Shown here in pieces: positions 5,453 through 6,673 of a stretch of DNA of 6,673 nt (the stretch's first letter is position 1; the number at the start of each line of letters is the position of its first letter). Origin of the DNA: Candidatus Latescibacterota bacterium (GTDB lineage: Bacteria > Latescibacterota > UBA2968 > GCA-2709665); assembly GCA_030746455.1 (NCBI GenBank), contig JASLMQ010000849.1, positions 1 through 6,673 of the forward strand, read 5' to 3'. The notes below the pieces were generated by a model, which saw nothing but the letters and a program-made list of their open reading frames with translations, had not been told where the DNA came from and searched no databases. Made by a program: the position numbers and the translations under genes.

Positions 5453-6325
5453 CTATTGTACGATCTCCGTACCGATGCCTTCCCGGGTGAAGGTCTCAAG
5501 GAGCAGGGAATGGGGCACACGGCCGTCGATGATGTGGGTCTTCTTCACCCCGCCCTTGACCGACCGGACGCAGGCGAGGAGCTTCGGGATCATCCCGCCG
5601 CCCACGGTCCCATCCCGGATGAGGTCGTCGACGTCCCTGATGTGCAGCGTGGAGATAAGGGTGGCCGCATCGTCGCCGTCCCGCAGGATACCGTTGACGT
5701 CGGTGAGGAAGACCAGCTTCTCGGCCTGAAGTGCCCTGGCGATCTCGCCGCCGGCCGTATCGGCGTTGACGTTGTAGGTCCTGCCCTCGGGTCCGAGACC
5801 GATGGGGGTGATCACCGGGATGGACCCCTCCTCGCAGGCAGTCCGGATCGGCTCGGGATCGACGTGGTCCACATCACCCACGAAGCCGATGTCCACGGGC
5901 CCATCTTCACCCTCGGGAAAGTGCTGGGTGACGTGCAGGATGCCGGCGTCCTTGGCCGACATGCCACGGGCGCTGCCGTCGAGCGCCTCGATGCCCTCGA
6001 CGATCCGGCGGTTGACCACGCCGAACAGGGTTTCCTCCACGACCTGCATGGTCTGCTCGTCAGTCACCCGCAGCCCGTTCACCCACTTGGACTCCACGCC
6101 GGCCTCGGCGAGGCGTCGGCTGATGTCTTTACCCCCGCCATGAACGACCACGGGACGCATGCCCACGGTTTCCATGAAGACGAGGTCCGCCAGGATGGTC
6201 GCAGATCCGCCCTCATCGGGCTGCGCGCTGCCGCCGTATTTCACGACGACAATCCTGTCCCGGAAGGATCGGATGTAAGGGAAGGCCTCGACGAGCGTGG
6301 CCGCCTTTTCGATGACTTTTTCCAT
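5453..6325 (-). CDS. argB: Acetylglutamate kinase, arginine-sensitive type
   Basis: It phosphorylates N-acetylglutamate with ATP to N-acetylglutamyl-5-phosphate, the committed step of arginine synthesis. The 290-residue protein belongs to the amino-acid kinase fold. Visible motifs are KYGGSA (29-34, phosphate-binding Lys29), VVVHGGGKDI (59-68), GLRVTD (84-89, substrate Arg86), NVNADTAGGEIA (185-196, with Asp189) and GGGMIPK (242-248, with Lys248). The extra N-terminal helix LVEAFPYIRSF (11-21) and the C-terminal HSLLLETFTREGIGTE (272-287) are features of hexameric, arginine-inhibited kinases, so feedback inhibition is likely (inference). HGGGKDIS replaces the commoner HGGGPQI. The ATG has GGAGAG (6339..6334) eight bases upstream and a promoter candidate at 6353..6381. 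The stop is TAG. Confidence 0.97.
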   Translation of the reverse strand: MEKVIEKAATLVEAFPYIRSFRDRIVVVKYGGSAQPDEGGSATILADLVFMETVGMRPVVVHGGGKDISRRLAEAGVESKWVNGLRVTDEQTMQVVEETLFGVVNRRIVEGIEALDGSARGMSAKDAGILHVTQHFPEGEDGPVDIGFVGDVDHVDPEPIRTACEEGSIPVITPIGLGPEGRTYNVNADTAGGEIARALQAEKLVFLTDVNGILRDGDDAATLISTLHIRDVDDLIRDGTVGGGMIPKLLACVRSVKGGVKKTHIIDGRVPHSLLLETFTREGIGTEIVQ

Positions 6326-6352
6326 CTTTGCCGCTCTCCACAGAAGAATTGG

Positions 6353-6381
6353 AACTTACTACAATCGCCAGATACCGTCAA
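6353..6381 (-). promoter_or_regulatory. Candidate internal promoter for argB and the genes after it
   Basis: The -35 box TTGACG (6381..6376, five of six) and the -10 box TAAGTT (6358..6353, keeping the T, A and final T that matter most) are 17 bases apart. Transcription would begin near 6346 and give a leader of about 20 nt containing the argB Shine-Dalgarno sequence. This is the most AT-rich part of the argC-argB spacer. It suggests that argB-argD-argG-argH can be transcribed independently of argC. No clear ARG box (ArgR site) was seen. Confidence 0.5.
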
Positions 6382-6396
6382 GCTGAAAGCCCTGGA

Positions 6397-6437
6397 CCTC
6401 TCCCCCTCGGGCCCCCCTCTCCCGTGGGGAGAGGGGG
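6397..6437. repeat. GC-rich hairpin repeat (CCTCTCCC family) between argC and argB
   Basis: CCCCCTCTCCC (6413-6423) and GGGAGAGGGGG (6427-6437) form a perfect 11-bp stem with a GTG loop. A partial upstream copy, CCTCTCCCC (6397-6405), can pair with the same GGGGAGAGG, allowing a second fold. The CCCTCTCCC-GGGAGAGGG palindrome is a widespread type of dispersed intergenic repeat in GC-rich bacteria (recollection). No T run follows on the minus strand. It lies upstream of the argB promoter candidate, so it would affect only read-through from argC. Confidence 0.6.
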
Positions 6438-6510
6438 AAGCCGCAACATCCTGTGCAGAAGGCGAAGGCGCTTGGTCATTGACGTGACTCAAACACAGCC
6501 ATCGGCGTGC

Positions 6511-6524
6511 TTTGGGCGCCCAAA
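6511..6524. promoter_or_regulatory. Perfect 14-bp palindrome downstream of argC
   Basis: TTTGGGCGCCCAAA is fully self-complementary and begins 14 bases past the argC stop. With no loop it would form only a short hairpin in RNA, so a site for a dimeric DNA-binding protein is at least as plausible as a transcript-end signal. It does not resemble the AT-rich ArgR box. The function is unknown. Confidence 0.4.
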
Positions 6525-6538
6525 CGGATGATACCGTC

Positions 6539-6673
6539 TCATCGCAGGCGGTACGCACCATCGATGCCGTAGAGTCTCGGGAGGTCCTGCATCAGGTTCA
6601 TGTTCTCCACCGCCTGGCTGGCGGCACCCTTCCCCAGGTTGTCTTCCAGCGAGCAGATGTAGGCGAACCCCTC
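6539..6673 (-). CDS. argC: N-acetyl-gamma-glutamyl-phosphate reductase, C-terminal 44 residues (cut by window edge)
   Basis: The frame is open at the right edge and ends at TGA (6541..6539), so only the last 44 codons are present. They include LEDNLGKGAASQAVENMNLM, which matches the highly conserved C-terminal DNLGKGAAGQAVQNMN region of ArgC, the NADPH-dependent reductase that acts directly after ArgB. The remaining tail (QDLPRLYGIDGAYRLR) is short and variable in the family. The position upstream of argB in the same orientation fits the common argC-argB order. The lysine-pathway homologue LysY has a similar C-terminus, but the neighbours point to arginine. The catalytic Cys and the NADP-binding domain lie outside the window. 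Confidence 0.9.
   Translation of the reverse strand, partial: EGFAYICSLEDNLGKGAASQAVENMNLMQDLPRLYGIDGAYRLR

Larger units (their letters stand above)
6371..6538. repeat. 9-bp direct repeats GATACCGTC bounding about 150 bases of the argC-argB spacer
   Basis: GATACCGTC occurs at 6371-6379 and again at 6530-6538, immediately next to the argC stop. Between the copies lie the CCTCTCCC hairpin and the 14-bp palindrome, with no gene. The arrangement resembles a small non-coding insertion with a target duplication, although no matching terminal inverted repeats were seen. A 9-base match within about 200 bases is unlikely but possible by chance. Confidence 0.35.

Noticed and set aside
5456..6487. 343-codon plus-strand open frame antisense to argB
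   Set aside because: It lies opposite a fully conserved argB and runs on through the spacer repeats; the His/Asp/Gly-rich text is typical of antisense translation.
6328..6531. 67-codon plus-strand frame in the argC-argB spacer
   Set aside because: Its Pro/Gly-rich middle is just the CCTCTCCC repeat translated; it has no support as a gene.

Overview
The window is GC-rich bacterial chromosomal DNA, and every recognisable gene lies on the minus strand. It carries most of an arginine-biosynthesis operon, which runs from the right edge to the left: argC (last 44 codons only), argB, argD, argG, argH. A 214-residue protein that I do not recognise with certainty follows, overlapping argH by four bases. 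After a 345-base gap, the first 98 codons of a secreted protein run off the left edge. No tRNA, rRNA, CRISPR array or transposase gene was seen. The lineage cannot be fixed from this sequence. The ArgB and ArgG wording resembles forms I associate with little-cultivated phyla (Planctomycetes/Verrucomicrobia/Acidobacteria-like) rather than Proteobacteria or Firmicutes, but that is an impression only.

The genes cover consecutive arginine steps: N-acetylglutamate kinase (ArgB), N-acetylglutamyl-phosphate reductase (ArgC), acetylornithine aminotransferase (ArgD), then argininosuccinate synthase (ArgG) and lyase (ArgH). The ornithine carbamoyltransferase gene (argF) is missing between argD and argG. 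No acetyl-transfer or deacetylation gene (argJ, argA or argE) is visible either; these must lie elsewhere or upstream of argC. ArgB has the N-terminal helix and C-terminal signature of arginine-inhibited kinases.

The downstream half (argD-argG-argH-unknown) is fairly compact, with gaps of 27 and 90 bases and then an ATGA overlap. The two upstream spacers, argC-argB (213 bases) and argB-argD (190 bases), are filled with palindromes and repeat-like blocks. Several of these are flanked by short direct repeats, as if small non-coding elements had inserted. A good sigma70-type promoter candidate sits just upstream of argB, and a weaker one upstream of argD. The argG-argH gap holds a 9-bp hairpin next to the argH ribosome-binding site.

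The secreted-protein gene at the left has its own candidate promoter (TTGACT, 17 bases, TACATT). Its predicted leader of about 120 nt contains a terminator-like stem followed by seven Ts, then two mutually exclusive small hairpins over the Shine-Dalgarno sequence. The leader and the unknown gene coupled to argH are the least ordinary parts of the window.
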